The notes below the pieces were generated by a model, which was not told where the DNA came from, ran no database searches, and saw only the letters and a list, made by a program, of their open reading frames with translations. 64,000 nucleotides of DNA from Peptostreptococcus sp. MV1 (GTDB taxonomy: Bacteria; Bacillota; Clostridia; Peptostreptococcales; Peptostreptococcaceae). This document shows, in pieces, positions 54,510 to 63,588 of this stretch. Made by a program: the position numbers and the translations under genes. Each line of letters begins with the position of its first letter. Within the stretch, counting starts at the first letter, position 1. The stretch is taken from assembly GCF_000758885.1 (NCBI RefSeq), contig NZ_JRNB01000065.1, forward strand, positions 1-64,000, read 5' to 3'.

Positions 54510-55738
54510 TACTGAGCACCTCCATCATTCTTTCTTTCTTCCATAACTTCTACTAGACCTTCTAGTCTTGTTTCAAACTGTGCCTTTGCGAAGTTTCTAG
54601 GGTCGGCCTGGTCACCATCAAATCCTGCATATGGTAGTCCAGTCTGCTCAGCTATTCTTCTCTGCATTTCGTACTGTACGAAAGACATCAACTTACAACT
54701 TCTGTTCATATGATAGAATGCACCATCACAGTTACCACCTTTAAGAGCGTTAACTCTGTATTCTACCATTTTTTCTATATTAACGTTGTTGAACATTGTA
54801 CTGTAAGCTCTAGCCATTCCATCTAGGTCGTTTACATCATAAATCAATGCCCAAGCATGTGGATAAACTGAACCAGTCATGTTTACACCCTGCTTAGATA
54901 GAGACTTCATCTTGTAACCGATATGTGGCCAACATGGAATACCTTCCATCATGATTCTGAACTTTTCTTCACCTCTAAATGAAGTCTGTCCAGTTCTAGC
55001 ATTTTCTTCAAGTTCTTCAATAAGTAACTTAAATGCTTCAGTAGTTTCCTTCTTACCTCTAGCTGCAACTATTGCTGCCATGTAGTTGAATAGGTCGAAA
55101 CCATTCATTGGAGATGGGAAGTTACCTTCTGGAAGACTCATTGAATACTTCCATAACTTACCATTTTCAGAAGATATCCTCATAACTTCTTCTAATCTCT
55201 TTGGATCGAATTTCTTGCCTGAAATCTTTTCAAACTGCCTTATAGCTTCTTCAAACTGTCCTCTTAGGTACTTAACTCTGTTTTCAGTAACCTCAGTTTC
55301 TAGGTTGTAAGCTGTATCTATCATTATAAGAGGTATGTTTAATTCTCTAGAGATATTTTCATACCACTTGATAACTTCGTTACAGATGTTGTTACAGCAA
55401 CATAGGAAATCTGGTTCTGGCATTGGTAGAGCATCTGAATGTCCTTTTAAAAGAACACCAAAGTTTGTTCTAGCGTATGCACATAGGTCATTTGAATAAC
55501 CTTCACCTTCAGATAGTTCACATAGTTCTAGTGACTCTCTCTTAGCTGCAACACCGGCTGCATGGTTTTCAGGATATAATAACTGTAAATCAAATATTTC
55601 AGCTAATTCCTGAGGGAAAACTGAAGTTGACCAACCTACAGGTCTACCAGCTTCCTTTTCTCTAAATGCATTATCATACTGTTCCTGCAATAAGTCAGCT
55701 ATGGCTGTCTTTGCATCTTTCTTTACGTTTGCTTCCAT
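54509..55738 (-). CDS. 2-hydroxyacyl-CoA dehydratase, larger (HadB/FldB-like) subunit
   Basis: 409 aa from the ATG at 55738 (GGAGGTG six bases upstream; an ATG 15 bases further up overlaps that ribosome site). GWSTSVFPQELAEIFDLQLLYPENHAAGVAA is the family N-terminal block. Cysteines include LCAYARTNFG, FLCCCNNICNEV (about 113-124) and NRSCKLMSFVQYEMQRRIAEQTG. It should carry one [4Fe-4S] cluster and, with HadC-type subunit, the substrate site. It starts 21 bases after the CoA-transferase gene stop; the intervening activator gene found in other had/fld operons is absent here. Confidence 0.9.
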   Translation of the reverse strand: MEANVKKDAKTAIADLLQEQYDNAFREKEAGRPVGWSTSVFPQELAEIFDLQLLYPENHAAGVAAKRESLELCELSEGEGYSNDLCAYARTNFGVLLKGHSDALPMPEPDFLCCCNNICNEVIKWYENISRELNIPLIMIDTAYNLETEVTENRVKYLRGQFEEAIRQFEKISGKKFDPKRLEEVMRISSENGKLWKYSMSLPEGNFPSPMNGFDLFNYMAAIVAARGKKETTEAFKLLIEELEENARTGQTSFRGEEKFRIMMEGIPCWPHIGYKMKSLSKQGVNMTGSVYPHAWALIYDVNDLDGMARAYSTMFNNVNIEKMVEYRVNALKGGNCDGAFYHMNRSCKLMSFVQYEMQRRIAEQTGLPYAGFDGDQADPRNFAKAQFETRLEGLVEVMEERKNDGGAQ

Positions 55739-55759
55739 TATCAACACCTCCAAATTTTA

Positions 55760-56971
55760 CTATTTAACGATACCTTTTTCCTTTAATTCATCGAAATCAG
55801 CACCACTAATACCAACTTCAGCTAATACTTCCTGAGTATGTTCACCGAACTTAGGAGCTCTTACATATTCGCCTCTCTTGTTTTCTGTAAACATTACTGG
55901 TGTGTTGAATATAACACCTTCGTGTCCATTTTCGAATGTATGCTTGATTAGGTAGTCATTTGCCCAACACTGTTCGTCAACTAGAACTTCATCAGTTGTA
56001 GCTAGTTTTTCGTATGGGATACCTGCTGCCTGAAGTCTTGCACACCATTCATCTATAGGTCTCTTTATAAATTCTTTTTCCATCATATCAACGAATTCTT
56101 CTACGTAGTTAACTGCACTCTTCATTGTGCTGTACTTACTACCAATTAGGTCTGGTCTTTCTATTACTGTATTACAGAAGTTAGGGAACCACTTGTCATA
56201 CTGGAAGAATGCTATCTGTAACCATCTATCATCCGCACACTTGAAAGTAGTGTTTAGTGGGTTAGGTGGGTTCTTTCTAGATATTGGCATTCTATATCCG
56301 TAGTGAGCTGCAGATACCATGATACCCATACCAAATACTGCTGTATGGAATAGAGAAACTGTAACTCTTTCTCCCTTACCTGTCTGTTCTTTCTTACGTA
56401 GAGCTGCTAGTATACCAGCTGCCAAACTCATACCTGCATAGTGGTCACCAAGACCTGCTACTGGGTTACATGGAGAAGTTCCTTTTTCCATCAAACTCAT
56501 TGCAACACCACCTCTTGCGAAGTATGCTGTGTAGTCGAATGCTGGATTATCCTTAGCAGGACCATTTTCACCGTATCCTAGTAAGTGAGCGAATATAATG
56601 TGTGGAGCTCTCTTCTTAACCTCTTCATAATTAAGACCACTCTTATCAAGTGCCTTCTGTCTAGTGTTTGTTAAGAAAACGTCTGCATCATCAAGTAACT
56701 TGTAGATAACTTCAACACCTTCCTTAGTACCAGTGTCAATTACGATATCCTTCTTACCTGAGTTTTCGATTTCGAACATTGGGTTTTCTTCTTCTTTAGT
56801 TGGGAAACACCACTGTATACCAACGAATCTCATTGAATCTCCAAATGTAGGTTCAATCTTAATAACTTCAGCACCCCAGTCTGCTAGTAATCTACCACAT
56901 ACTGGTGCAGCAACGAAGTTTGCATACTCAATAACTCTTACACCTTCCAAAGGTAATCCGATTTTTGTCAT
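55760..56971 (-). CDS. Class III CoA-transferase (HadA/FldA-like)
   Basis: 403 aa from the ATG at 56971 (GGGAGGTAG upstream). CaiB/BaiF family: LPLEGVRVIEYANFVAAPVCGRLLADWGAEVIKIEP, and GYGENGPAKDNPAFDYTAYFARGGV with the Asp nucleophile at about 146, GKGERVTVSLFHTAVFGMG. It should move CoA between the acyl-CoA end product and the (R)-2-hydroxyacid, so activation costs no ATP. First gene of the operon A-B-C-acd-etfB-etfA. A -24/-12 (sigma-54) promoter at 57038-57053 lies 66 bases upstream. Confidence 0.92.
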   Translation of the reverse strand: MTKIGLPLEGVRVIEYANFVAAPVCGRLLADWGAEVIKIEPTFGDSMRFVGIQWCFPTKEEENPMFEIENSGKKDIVIDTGTKEGVEVIYKLLDDADVFLTNTRQKALDKSGLNYEEVKKRAPHIIFAHLLGYGENGPAKDNPAFDYTAYFARGGVAMSLMEKGTSPCNPVAGLGDHYAGMSLAAGILAALRKKEQTGKGERVTVSLFHTAVFGMGIMVSAAHYGYRMPISRKNPPNPLNTTFKCADDRWLQIAFFQYDKWFPNFCNTVIERPDLIGSKYSTMKSAVNYVEEFVDMMEKEFIKRPIDEWCARLQAAGIPYEKLATTDEVLVDEQCWANDYLIKHTFENGHEGVIFNTPVMFTENKRGEYVRAPKFGEHTQEVLAEVGISGADFDELKEKGIVK

Positions 56972-57037
56972 TTCTCTACCTCCCAAAATTTGTTAATTTA
57001 ATATAATTTGAAGTCTCTGACTTTCTATATTTATATA

Positions 57038-57053
57038 AGCAAATACCATGCCA
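57038..57053 (-). promoter_or_regulatory. Sigma-54 promoter of the CoA-transferase/dehydratase operon
   Basis: Minus strand TGGCATGGTATTTGCT: GG and GC ten bases apart, matching TGGCA-N6-TTGCT. It is almost identical to the promoter before the transporter gene. Confidence 0.88.
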
Positions 57054-57160
57054 ACTTTTTAACTTTCCAAGATTTTGCATATTTTTTCACATTTTTTTGC
57101 CTGTTTTTAAGAAAGATATTTTTATCAAAACCACTTAAGCTAGCCATCTTCTAATCTGTA

Positions 57161-57174
57161 TGCAAAGCTTTGCA
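57161..57174. promoter_or_regulatory. Candidate enhancer site for the sigma-54 activator
   Basis: Perfect palindrome TGCAAAGCTTTGCA, about 110-120 bases upstream of the -24/-12 element, the usual distance for an activator binding site. Related words GCTTTTTGCAAATA occur at 57253-57266 and 57283-57296, exactly 30 bases apart. Confidence 0.45.
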
Positions 57175-57423
57175 AGCAATAAAAAAGGATTTTTAATATT
57201 TGAAAAGGCTTTTACTTTCTTTATTTTTATTGAAATCAATTATTATTGTATGGCTTTTTGCAAATATATATGAGCTTTTTTTGCTTTTTGCAAATACCTT
57301 TGTTTTCAAATTAACATATTATTTTTATATAGGTTAATAAAATAACATTTTTTGGTCTTTTATTAACTTAATATTGTTTTTTACGAAAAAACTCGACTTT
57401 TATTTTCTAAAAGTCCTTTTTTA
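57175..57423. other. Long AT-rich region upstream of the dehydratase operon
   Basis: No gene here. Repeated TTTTGCAAATA words and A/T tracts suggest bendable DNA with more activator sites, which would suit sigma-54 control. Confidence 0.45.
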
Positions 57424-57456
57424 TAAAAAAAGGGTATTTGCAAAATGCAAATACCC
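57424..57456 (-). terminator. Terminator after the transporter gene
   Basis: GGGTATTTGCA-ttt-TGCAAATACCC followed by TTTTTTTA on the minus strand. Confidence 0.88.
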
Positions 57457-57515
57457 AACAAAAAGTCTAATTTTTGTTTAATTTTCTACACATATTTTCT
57501 AAAATGTCAAGAAAA

Positions 57516-58703
57516 TTATTCTGCAATTTCTTCTTCTCCATCTAGGACTCTCTGCGCATACCACTTGTGGTCTGGATGTTCTCTCTTGAACTTTCTATTC
57601 TTGTAAACACCTATTGTCAAGAATGGTAGTACTATAGCAAATATACCTAGGTAACCACAATATCCGTAACCAAACTTAACTATGTTTGTAAGACCTGTAG
57701 ATGAGATTACTACAGCAACTACTATGATCAATACTGCTGTAAATATTCTTCTCTTCTGTCTAGTCTTCAAGAAAGCTAACTTTTCATGGTCTTCAAACCT
57801 GTTAACTAGTCCAAATATACAAGTTACACCTGTTGACATCAAGCATAGGAATAAAGATACCTGGTAGGCAACTGCTATAGCTGAGTTACCTGTATGCTTA
57901 GCAACATATAGTGTTGGTAGTGTCAACTGACCTGCTGCACTGAATTCAGCAAACCAACCTAGTAGCATCGTTACTGCTAGACATAGGGCAACTGCATTCA
58001 TAACGAAAGAAAGTCCCATAGCTGCTGTAGCTTGTTTTTCATTCTTTAATAATTCTCTTGAAGTTGCAGCCAATGATGGTATAACAACAGACTGGAATCC
58101 AGCATATGTGAATATTAGTATAAATGGCTTGATAGCTGATCCACCCCATACTTCTCTAGCTGAGATAATGCTAGATATCTGTCCAGTTCTCATGCTAATA
58201 CCTGTTAGGAATATAGCCAAGCAACATATCATGATTATTATGGACATTATACCTGCTGCACTTGATACGACGATAGCTCCGTAAATAGTCAATATCAGAA
58301 GCACAAAACCTACTATTATAATAGATACTATGTATGGTATTCCCATTGTCTGGAATACTGCCGCTGCACCTGCGATTACTGCACCAACAGCTATTATAAC
58401 CATTAGGTAATAATATATCTCCCACAAGATCTCTAACTTTGGATATGGATCCCAAAGATGTTTAAATAATTCCTTATAATTTTTACAGTCGTAGTTATTG
58501 TACATTACAATTGCTTCTCTTAAAGTAACTGTCAACAATACCATAGCTAGGACAGCAGTAAGCGGTGCAGTCCAACCAAATTGAACATAATACTGCGTTT
58601 CCTGGTTTCCTGTAGCGAAACCTCCACCTGCATGCGAACCGAATAATACGGCGGCTACACCAAATATTGCGCCGAACGATCCAATACTCTTAGCTTTTTT
58701 CAT
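57516..58703 (-). CDS. YkvI-like amino-acid transporter family membrane protein
   Basis: 395 aa from the ATG at 58703 (AAGGAGGA at 58711-58718). About ten helices in a LeuT/APC-like layout, with GVAAVLFGSHAGGGFATGNQET in helix 1 (the unwound Gly-rich site) and IFTYAGFQSVVIPSLAAT in helix 6. These features fit the YkvI group of Gram-positives, with no proven substrate. It lies between the sigma-54 activator and the dehydratase operon, with its own -24/-12 promoter, so it probably imports the amino acid that this pathway ferments; this is inference from context. Confidence 0.75.
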   Translation of the reverse strand: MKKAKSIGSFGAIFGVAAVLFGSHAGGGFATGNQETQYYVQFGWTAPLTAVLAMVLLTVTLREAIVMYNNYDCKNYKELFKHLWDPYPKLEILWEIYYYLMVIIAVGAVIAGAAAVFQTMGIPYIVSIIIVGFVLLILTIYGAIVVSSAAGIMSIIIMICCLAIFLTGISMRTGQISSIISAREVWGGSAIKPFILIFTYAGFQSVVIPSLAATSRELLKNEKQATAAMGLSFVMNAVALCLAVTMLLGWFAEFSAAGQLTLPTLYVAKHTGNSAIAVAYQVSLFLCLMSTGVTCIFGLVNRFEDHEKLAFLKTRQKRRIFTAVLIIVVAVVISSTGLTNIVKFGYGYCGYLGIFAIVLPFLTIGVYKNRKFKREHPDHKWYAQRVLDGEEEIAE

Positions 58704-58761
58704 GTGAAATTCCTCCTTTAAATATTGAAAGGTCACTAAAATGCCTCTCACACATATTTAG

Positions 58762-58777
58762 AGCAAATTCTATGCCA
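58762..58777 (-). promoter_or_regulatory. Sigma-54 promoter of the transporter gene
   Basis: Minus strand TGGCATAGAATTTGCT, matching the -24/-12 consensus with GG and GC ten bases apart, 58 bases before the start codon. Confidence 0.88.
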
Positions 58778-58821
58778 AAATTTCTAATTATTGCAAGTAG
58801 CTACAATTTAACTGTCATTTT

Positions 58822-60492
58822 TTAAATTTTTATATAACCGCTCTTTATTTTCCTGTATACAGTCGATGGGTTTATTCCTACAGCCTTGGCAGCCTTAGTT
58901 ATATTTCCATATTTTTCTATAGCATTTTTTAGAATTTCTTGTTCTACTAGTCTATGGGCATCATCGATATTCATGATACCCTTTATTATTAAATTTTTAT
59001 TTTCTCTATCATCAGATATATTAGATGTTTTATTTTCATTTTTATCCCCATCTATTATATCTTCATTACTTTCCAGGGTCAGGATCCTTTCAACCTGTTC
59101 CAGATATATGTTTTCTTGCGGAGATAGTATAACCAACCTCTCTACCACATTTTTTAACTCCCTAATATTACCCTTCCAGTCGTTTTGCACCATCCTAGCC
59201 CTAGCCTCAGTTGATAAACTAACCTTTCTATTGTATCTATCATTGAAGTAGTTAATGTAATAGTCAGTTATAGGTAGTATGTCATCTCTTCTATCTCGTA
59301 AAGGGGGTACAACTATAGGTATTACATTTAGCCTATAATAAAGGTCCTGCCTAAATATCCTCTCGTCCCTCAGTTCGTCTAGGGTCTTGTTGGTTGCACA
59401 GACATATCTTACGTCTATGTTTTTTGACTTGGTACTGCCTATCCTCATGATGGCATTTTCTTGTATAGCACGCAGGAACTTCTTTTGAGTCTGAAGTGGC
59501 ATTTCACCTATTTCATCCAAAAACAGCGTCCCTCCATCCGCAGCCTCCATCAGGCCCATCTTGCCTTCTTTATTTGCACCTGTAAATGCACCCTTTTCAT
59601 AACCAAATAGTTCTGATTCAATCAGCTCTTCTGGTATGGAAGCACAGTTAATCGTTACAAAAGGACCATTACACCTCATGCTCTTGGACCAGAGACTCCT
59701 GGCTATGATTTCCTTACCTACACCAGATTCTCCCATTATAAATATAGAGGCATCTGAAGGAGCAACTCTCTCTACAATAGCCTTTACTTGCTTCATTTCT
59801 TCACTGGCACTGATGTATTCCACTACATTCTCGTTATGTTCACTAGAAATTTTGGCTAGGTTAATGAGTCTAGACACATCTCGCCCTGTCAAAACCCCAC
59901 CCTTGAAATTTCCATTTACATCGTAGTGAGGTATTGCAGTATATGATATGACTTTTCCATTTGGATAGACAATCTCCCTGTATACCTTTTTCTTTTTTTC
60001 TATCATTTCAGTTATTACCGGGTTGGATACCTTTCCATCCTTGATGAGTTCATCTATGCTTTTTTTCAAAACATCCTTTCTCTTAAATGGTAGTAACTGG
60101 TCACAGATACTATTCATCTTTTGTAGTATCCCCATTTCATTGAATACTACTACTATCTCATCTATATGTTCTATTACATTTTTTATGCCAGCATCTATGG
60201 TTAGGTCATTACTGAATATATACCAATAACATACCTCTTTGCCATCAACAGTAACTTCATACTTTTTACCAACTAGAGATGTGTTTCTTATTTTAAACGA
60301 TCTCGGTCCTGAATTTTTTTCCAGGAATTCTTCTATGTCTAGCTGTCTAGTATTGTCAAGATTCCTAAAATCCAAAAAATCACAAACAGACCCGATCTGC
60401 TTATTTTTACAGAGAATGGTCCCGTCCTCAAAAGAAACCAAAGATGGTAAATCCATATTCATCGTTATACTAATCAAAAGAGATTTTTCCAT
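58822..60492 (-). CDS. Sigma-54-dependent transcriptional activator (PAS-AAA-Fis)
   Basis: 556 aa. N-terminal domain of about 100 residues of unknown kind, then a PAS-like domain (about 105-205, ENGKVISYTAIPHYDVNGNFKGGVLTGRD-like end). AAA+ domain: Walker A GESGVGKE (254-261), GAFTGA (301-306, contact with sigma-54), Walker B GTLFLDE (321-327), RLNVIPI. The C-terminal Fis-type helix-turn-helix is GNITKAAKAVGINPSTVYRKIK. It resembles the activators of proline and aromatic amino-acid fermentation genes. The two -24/-12 promoters downstream in the window are its natural targets. The ligand is unknown. No ribosome-site conflict at the start. Confidence 0.92.
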   Translation of the reverse strand: MEKSLLISITMNMDLPSLVSFEDGTILCKNKQIGSVCDFLDFRNLDNTRQLDIEEFLEKNSGPRSFKIRNTSLVGKKYEVTVDGKEVCYWYIFSNDLTIDAGIKNVIEHIDEIVVVFNEMGILQKMNSICDQLLPFKRKDVLKKSIDELIKDGKVSNPVITEMIEKKKKVYREIVYPNGKVISYTAIPHYDVNGNFKGGVLTGRDVSRLINLAKISSEHNENVVEYISASEEMKQVKAIVERVAPSDASIFIMGESGVGKEIIARSLWSKSMRCNGPFVTINCASIPEELIESELFGYEKGAFTGANKEGKMGLMEAADGGTLFLDEIGEMPLQTQKKFLRAIQENAIMRIGSTKSKNIDVRYVCATNKTLDELRDERIFRQDLYYRLNVIPIVVPPLRDRRDDILPITDYYINYFNDRYNRKVSLSTEARARMVQNDWKGNIRELKNVVERLVILSPQENIYLEQVERILTLESNEDIIDGDKNENKTSNISDDRENKNLIIKGIMNIDDAHRLVEQEILKNAIEKYGNITKAAKAVGINPSTVYRKIKSGYIKI

Positions 60493-60579
60493 ATATTCCT
60501 CCCTTCTAAACCTAGAAACTTACTTATATGTTCACTGATATTATTAAATCGCATTTTTCAAAATACCTATATATAAATA

Positions 60580-60617
60580 ATAGCACAGATATTTGAATTC
60601 TAAAATACCTGTGCTAT
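60580..60617 (-). terminator. Possible terminator after secA
   Basis: TAGCACAG pairs with CTGTGCTA, with ATTATTT after it on the minus strand. The T-run is weak; a second small stem (TTATAGG/CCTATAA) lies nearer to secA. Confidence 0.5.
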
Positions 60618-60705
60618 CTAAACTTGCTTATTTACCTATGTTATAGGCCTATTCAACCTATAAGTAATAGTCAAAACTACTTATCATACTTTTTAAGCTT
60701 GTGGT

Positions 60706-63396
60706 CTACTTACCGCAGCAGTTTTTATATTTTTTTCCACTTCCACAAGGACAAGGATCATTCCTGCCTACCTTTGCTTGTGTAGCCTCTGCCTCTGGTT
60801 TGCTAGGCTTCCTGTCGACGCCATCCATATCTGGAGATTCTAGGCTATCAACATCAACTACTGCCTTTCTTTCAACAGGGACCTCTATCTGAATGTTGAA
60901 TAGGTAAGAAACAGTATCTTCCCTAATCAGCTTGTTCATGTCGTCAAACATATCGAAACCTTCCATCTTGTAGGCTATAACTGGGTCTATTTGACCAATA
61001 GCCCTCAGACCTATACCCTGACGCAACTGGTCCATGGCATCTATATGATCTATCCAATGGTTGTCAACTGACTGAAGCAGGATTACTCTTTCTACTTCTC
61101 TCATCCTATCAAAACCTATGAACTCTTCCTTTTCAGTATATAGGGCCAACAATCTTTCATATGTTGCTTCTAGAGCCTCTGATGATGTCATTTCGGCAAA
61201 GTTTATATCGTCTATTACTCCACCTGGAAGATACCTTCTATACATATGAGTCCTATAAGCTTCATGATCAAGTACTTCATTTTCATCCGTATATATAGCC
61301 ACTGCTTCTGTGATCACATCTCTCATCATCATCTGAATCTGTTCTTGTAGATTTTCTCCAGACAATACCCTCTTTCTCTCAGCATAGATTATCTCTCTTT
61401 GCTTGTTCATTACATCATCGTATTCAAGGACATGCTTTCTGATACCAAAGTTCTTACCCTCTACCTTCTTTTGGGCATTCTCAATTGATTTTGTAAGCAT
61501 CCTATGCTCTATTGGAGTATCATCGTCAAGACCTAACTTTTCAAGTATACCCTGGACTCTTTCACTACCAAACAGCCTCATCAAATCATCATCTAGACCT
61601 ATATAGAACCTAGATTCACCTGGGTCACCCTGACGACCTGCACGACCTCTTAGCTGGTTGTCTATTCTACGAGACTCATGTCTTTCTGTACCAAGTATGC
61701 ACAGACCTCCAGCCTCTATAACCGCTACCTGCTCAGCATCAGTTTGCCTCTTGTATTCTTCATATAATTTCTTGTATGTCTTTCTAGCAGCATCATATTC
61801 TTCATTGGCTTCAACACCGGCTACTTCATTAGCTGAATTTACCCTGTTGATCATCTCGTCTGTAAAGTTTAACCTCTTCATCTCTCTCAGAGCCATAAAT
61901 GATGGGTTACCACCTAGTAGGATGTCGGTACCTCTACCAGCCATATTTGTGGCGATTGTAACGGCTCCTAACCTACCTGCCTGAGCTATTATCTCTGCTT
62001 CCTTTTCATGGAATTTGGCATTTAAAACTTCGTGAGCTATACCCTCTTCTGTCAAAATGCTTGATAGCAATTCAGATTTTTCTATTGATACTGTACCAAC
62101 TAGGACTGGCTGCTTATTTGCATGCCTTTCCTTGATATCCCTAGCAACTGCCCTGAACTTGGCCAATTGGTTGGCATATACAGAGTCTGCCAAGTCCTTT
62201 CTCAATAATGGCTTGTTAGTTGGGACCTGGAATACGTCCATCTTGTAGATTGACTTGAACTCTTCTTCCTCAGTCTTGGCTGTACCTGTCATACCTGATA
62301 GCTTGTTGTACATTCTAAAGTAGTTCTGGAATGTAATGGTTGCTAGTGTCTTTGACTCTCTCTGTATAGTCAAACCTTCCTTGGCTTCTATCGCCTGGTG
62401 TAGACCATCAGAATACCTTCTACCAAACATCAAACGACCTGTGAACTCATCAACAATTATAATTTCGTCGTCCTTGGCCACATAGTCAACATCCTTCTTC
62501 ATTATAGTATGAGCCTTTAAGGCCTGATTGATATGGTGGTAAAGTTCAGTATGTTCCATAGTAGTTATATTGTCTACATTAAAATATACTTCAGCCTTCT
62601 TTATACCAGTTTCTGTAAGAGAAACTGCCTTGTCCTTCTCTTCCTTTTCATAGTCATCCTCATTCAATGTCAATATAAATACATTGGCATCTGAATATAG
62701 GTGAGTAGACTTGTCCCCAGGTCCAGATATGATTAGTGGTGTCCTTGCTTCATCGACTAGGATAGAGTCAACCTCATCGACAATTGCATAGTTAAGACCC
62801 CTCTGAACCATCTGCTCTTCATGGATAACCATATTATCCTTTAGGTAGTCAAAGCCGTATTCGTTGTTAGTTCCGTATGTGATATCGCACTCATACTGCT
62901 GCTTTCTAAGCTGAGGTGACTGCCCATGCACTATTACACCTACAGTCAAGCCCAAAAATTCATATATCTTGGCCATCTGGTCACGGTCACGCTTAGCAAG
63001 ATAATCATTAACAGTTACAACGTGTACTCCCTTACCTTCTAGGGCATTTAGGTATACTGGACAAGTAGCAACAAGAGTCTTACCTTCACCAGTCTTCATT
63101 TCAGCTATACGCCCCTGGTGCAAGACCATGCCACCTATTAACTGGACCTTGAAGTGTCTCATTCCCAAAATTCTTGTAGAGGCTTCCCTTACAACAGCAA
63201 ATGCATCTACTAGTATATCATCAAGTGTTTCTCCATTTTTTAGTCTTTCTTTGAACTTAGGTGTCATAGCCTGAAGTTCCTCATCTGTCATAGCTGAATA
63301 CTTATCGCTAGCTGAATCTATCTGATCAGCAATCTTATTAAACTGCTTTAAATCTTTTTTATCCGCCATATTGAATAGGCTATCCAAAAAACTCAT
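60706..63396 (-). CDS. secA: Preprotein translocase ATPase SecA
   Basis: 896 aa, full length. Walker [12 protein letters not shown] (about 100-110), helicase-type motif [19 protein letters not shown], motif in [14 protein letters not shown], and [35 protein letters not shown]. The C-terminus has the zinc/SecB-type [13 protein letters not shown]. It drives protein export through SecYEG. AAGGAGA precedes the ATG. Monocistronic, upstream of the folT-like gene on the opposite strand. Confidence 0.98.
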   Translation of the reverse strand: MSFLDSLFNMADKKDLKQFNKIADQIDSASDKYSAMTDEELQAMTPKFKERLKNGETLDDILVDAFAVVREASTRILGMRHFKVQLIGGMVLHQGRIAEMKTGEGKTLVATCPVYLNALEGKGVHVVTVNDYLAKRDRDQMAKIYEFLGLTVGVIVHGQSPQLRKQQYECDITYGTNNEYGFDYLKDNMVIHEEQMVQRGLNYAIVDEVDSILVDEARTPLIISGPGDKSTHLYSDANVFILTLNEDDYEKEEKDKAVSLTETGIKKAEVYFNVDNITTMEHTELYHHINQALKAHTIMKKDVDYVAKDDEIIIVDEFTGRLMFGRRYSDGLHQAIEAKEGLTIQRESKTLATITFQNYFRMYNKLSGMTGTAKTEEEEFKSIYKMDVFQVPTNKPLLRKDLADSVYANQLAKFRAVARDIKERHANKQPVLVGTVSIEKSELLSSILTEEGIAHEVLNAKFHEKEAEIIAQAGRLGAVTIATNMAGRGTDILLGGNPSFMALREMKRLNFTDEMINRVNSANEVAGVEANEEYDAARKTYKKLYEEYKRQTDAEQVAVIEAGGLCILGTERHESRRIDNQLRGRAGRQGDPGESRFYIGLDDDLMRLFGSERVQGILEKLGLDDDTPIEHRMLTKSIENAQKKVEGKNFGIRKHVLEYDDVMNKQREIIYAERKRVLSGENLQEQIQMMMRDVITEAVAIYTDENEVLDHEAYRTHMYRRYLPGGVIDDINFAEMTSSEALEATYERLLALYTEKEEFIGFDRMREVERVILLQSVDNHWIDHIDAMDQLRQGIGLRAIGQIDPVIAYKMEGFDMFDDMNKLIREDTVSYLFNIQIEVPVERKAVVDVDSLESPDMDGVDRKPSKPEAEATQAKVGRNDPCPCGSGKKYKNCCGK

Positions 63397-63588
63397 TCAC
63401 ATCTCTCCTTTTATTTATTCGCAAAATTATTCGTACATAGTTTATTTTATCATAAATACATAGTTTTGAATAGTTAAATCACCATTTAGTGTTGATTTTT
63501 ATTGGAATATAATATATCATGAATATGCTACGATAATTTATAATATATCATAGATTACTGAAATAAAACTAAAGTAGGGGGATATTTA

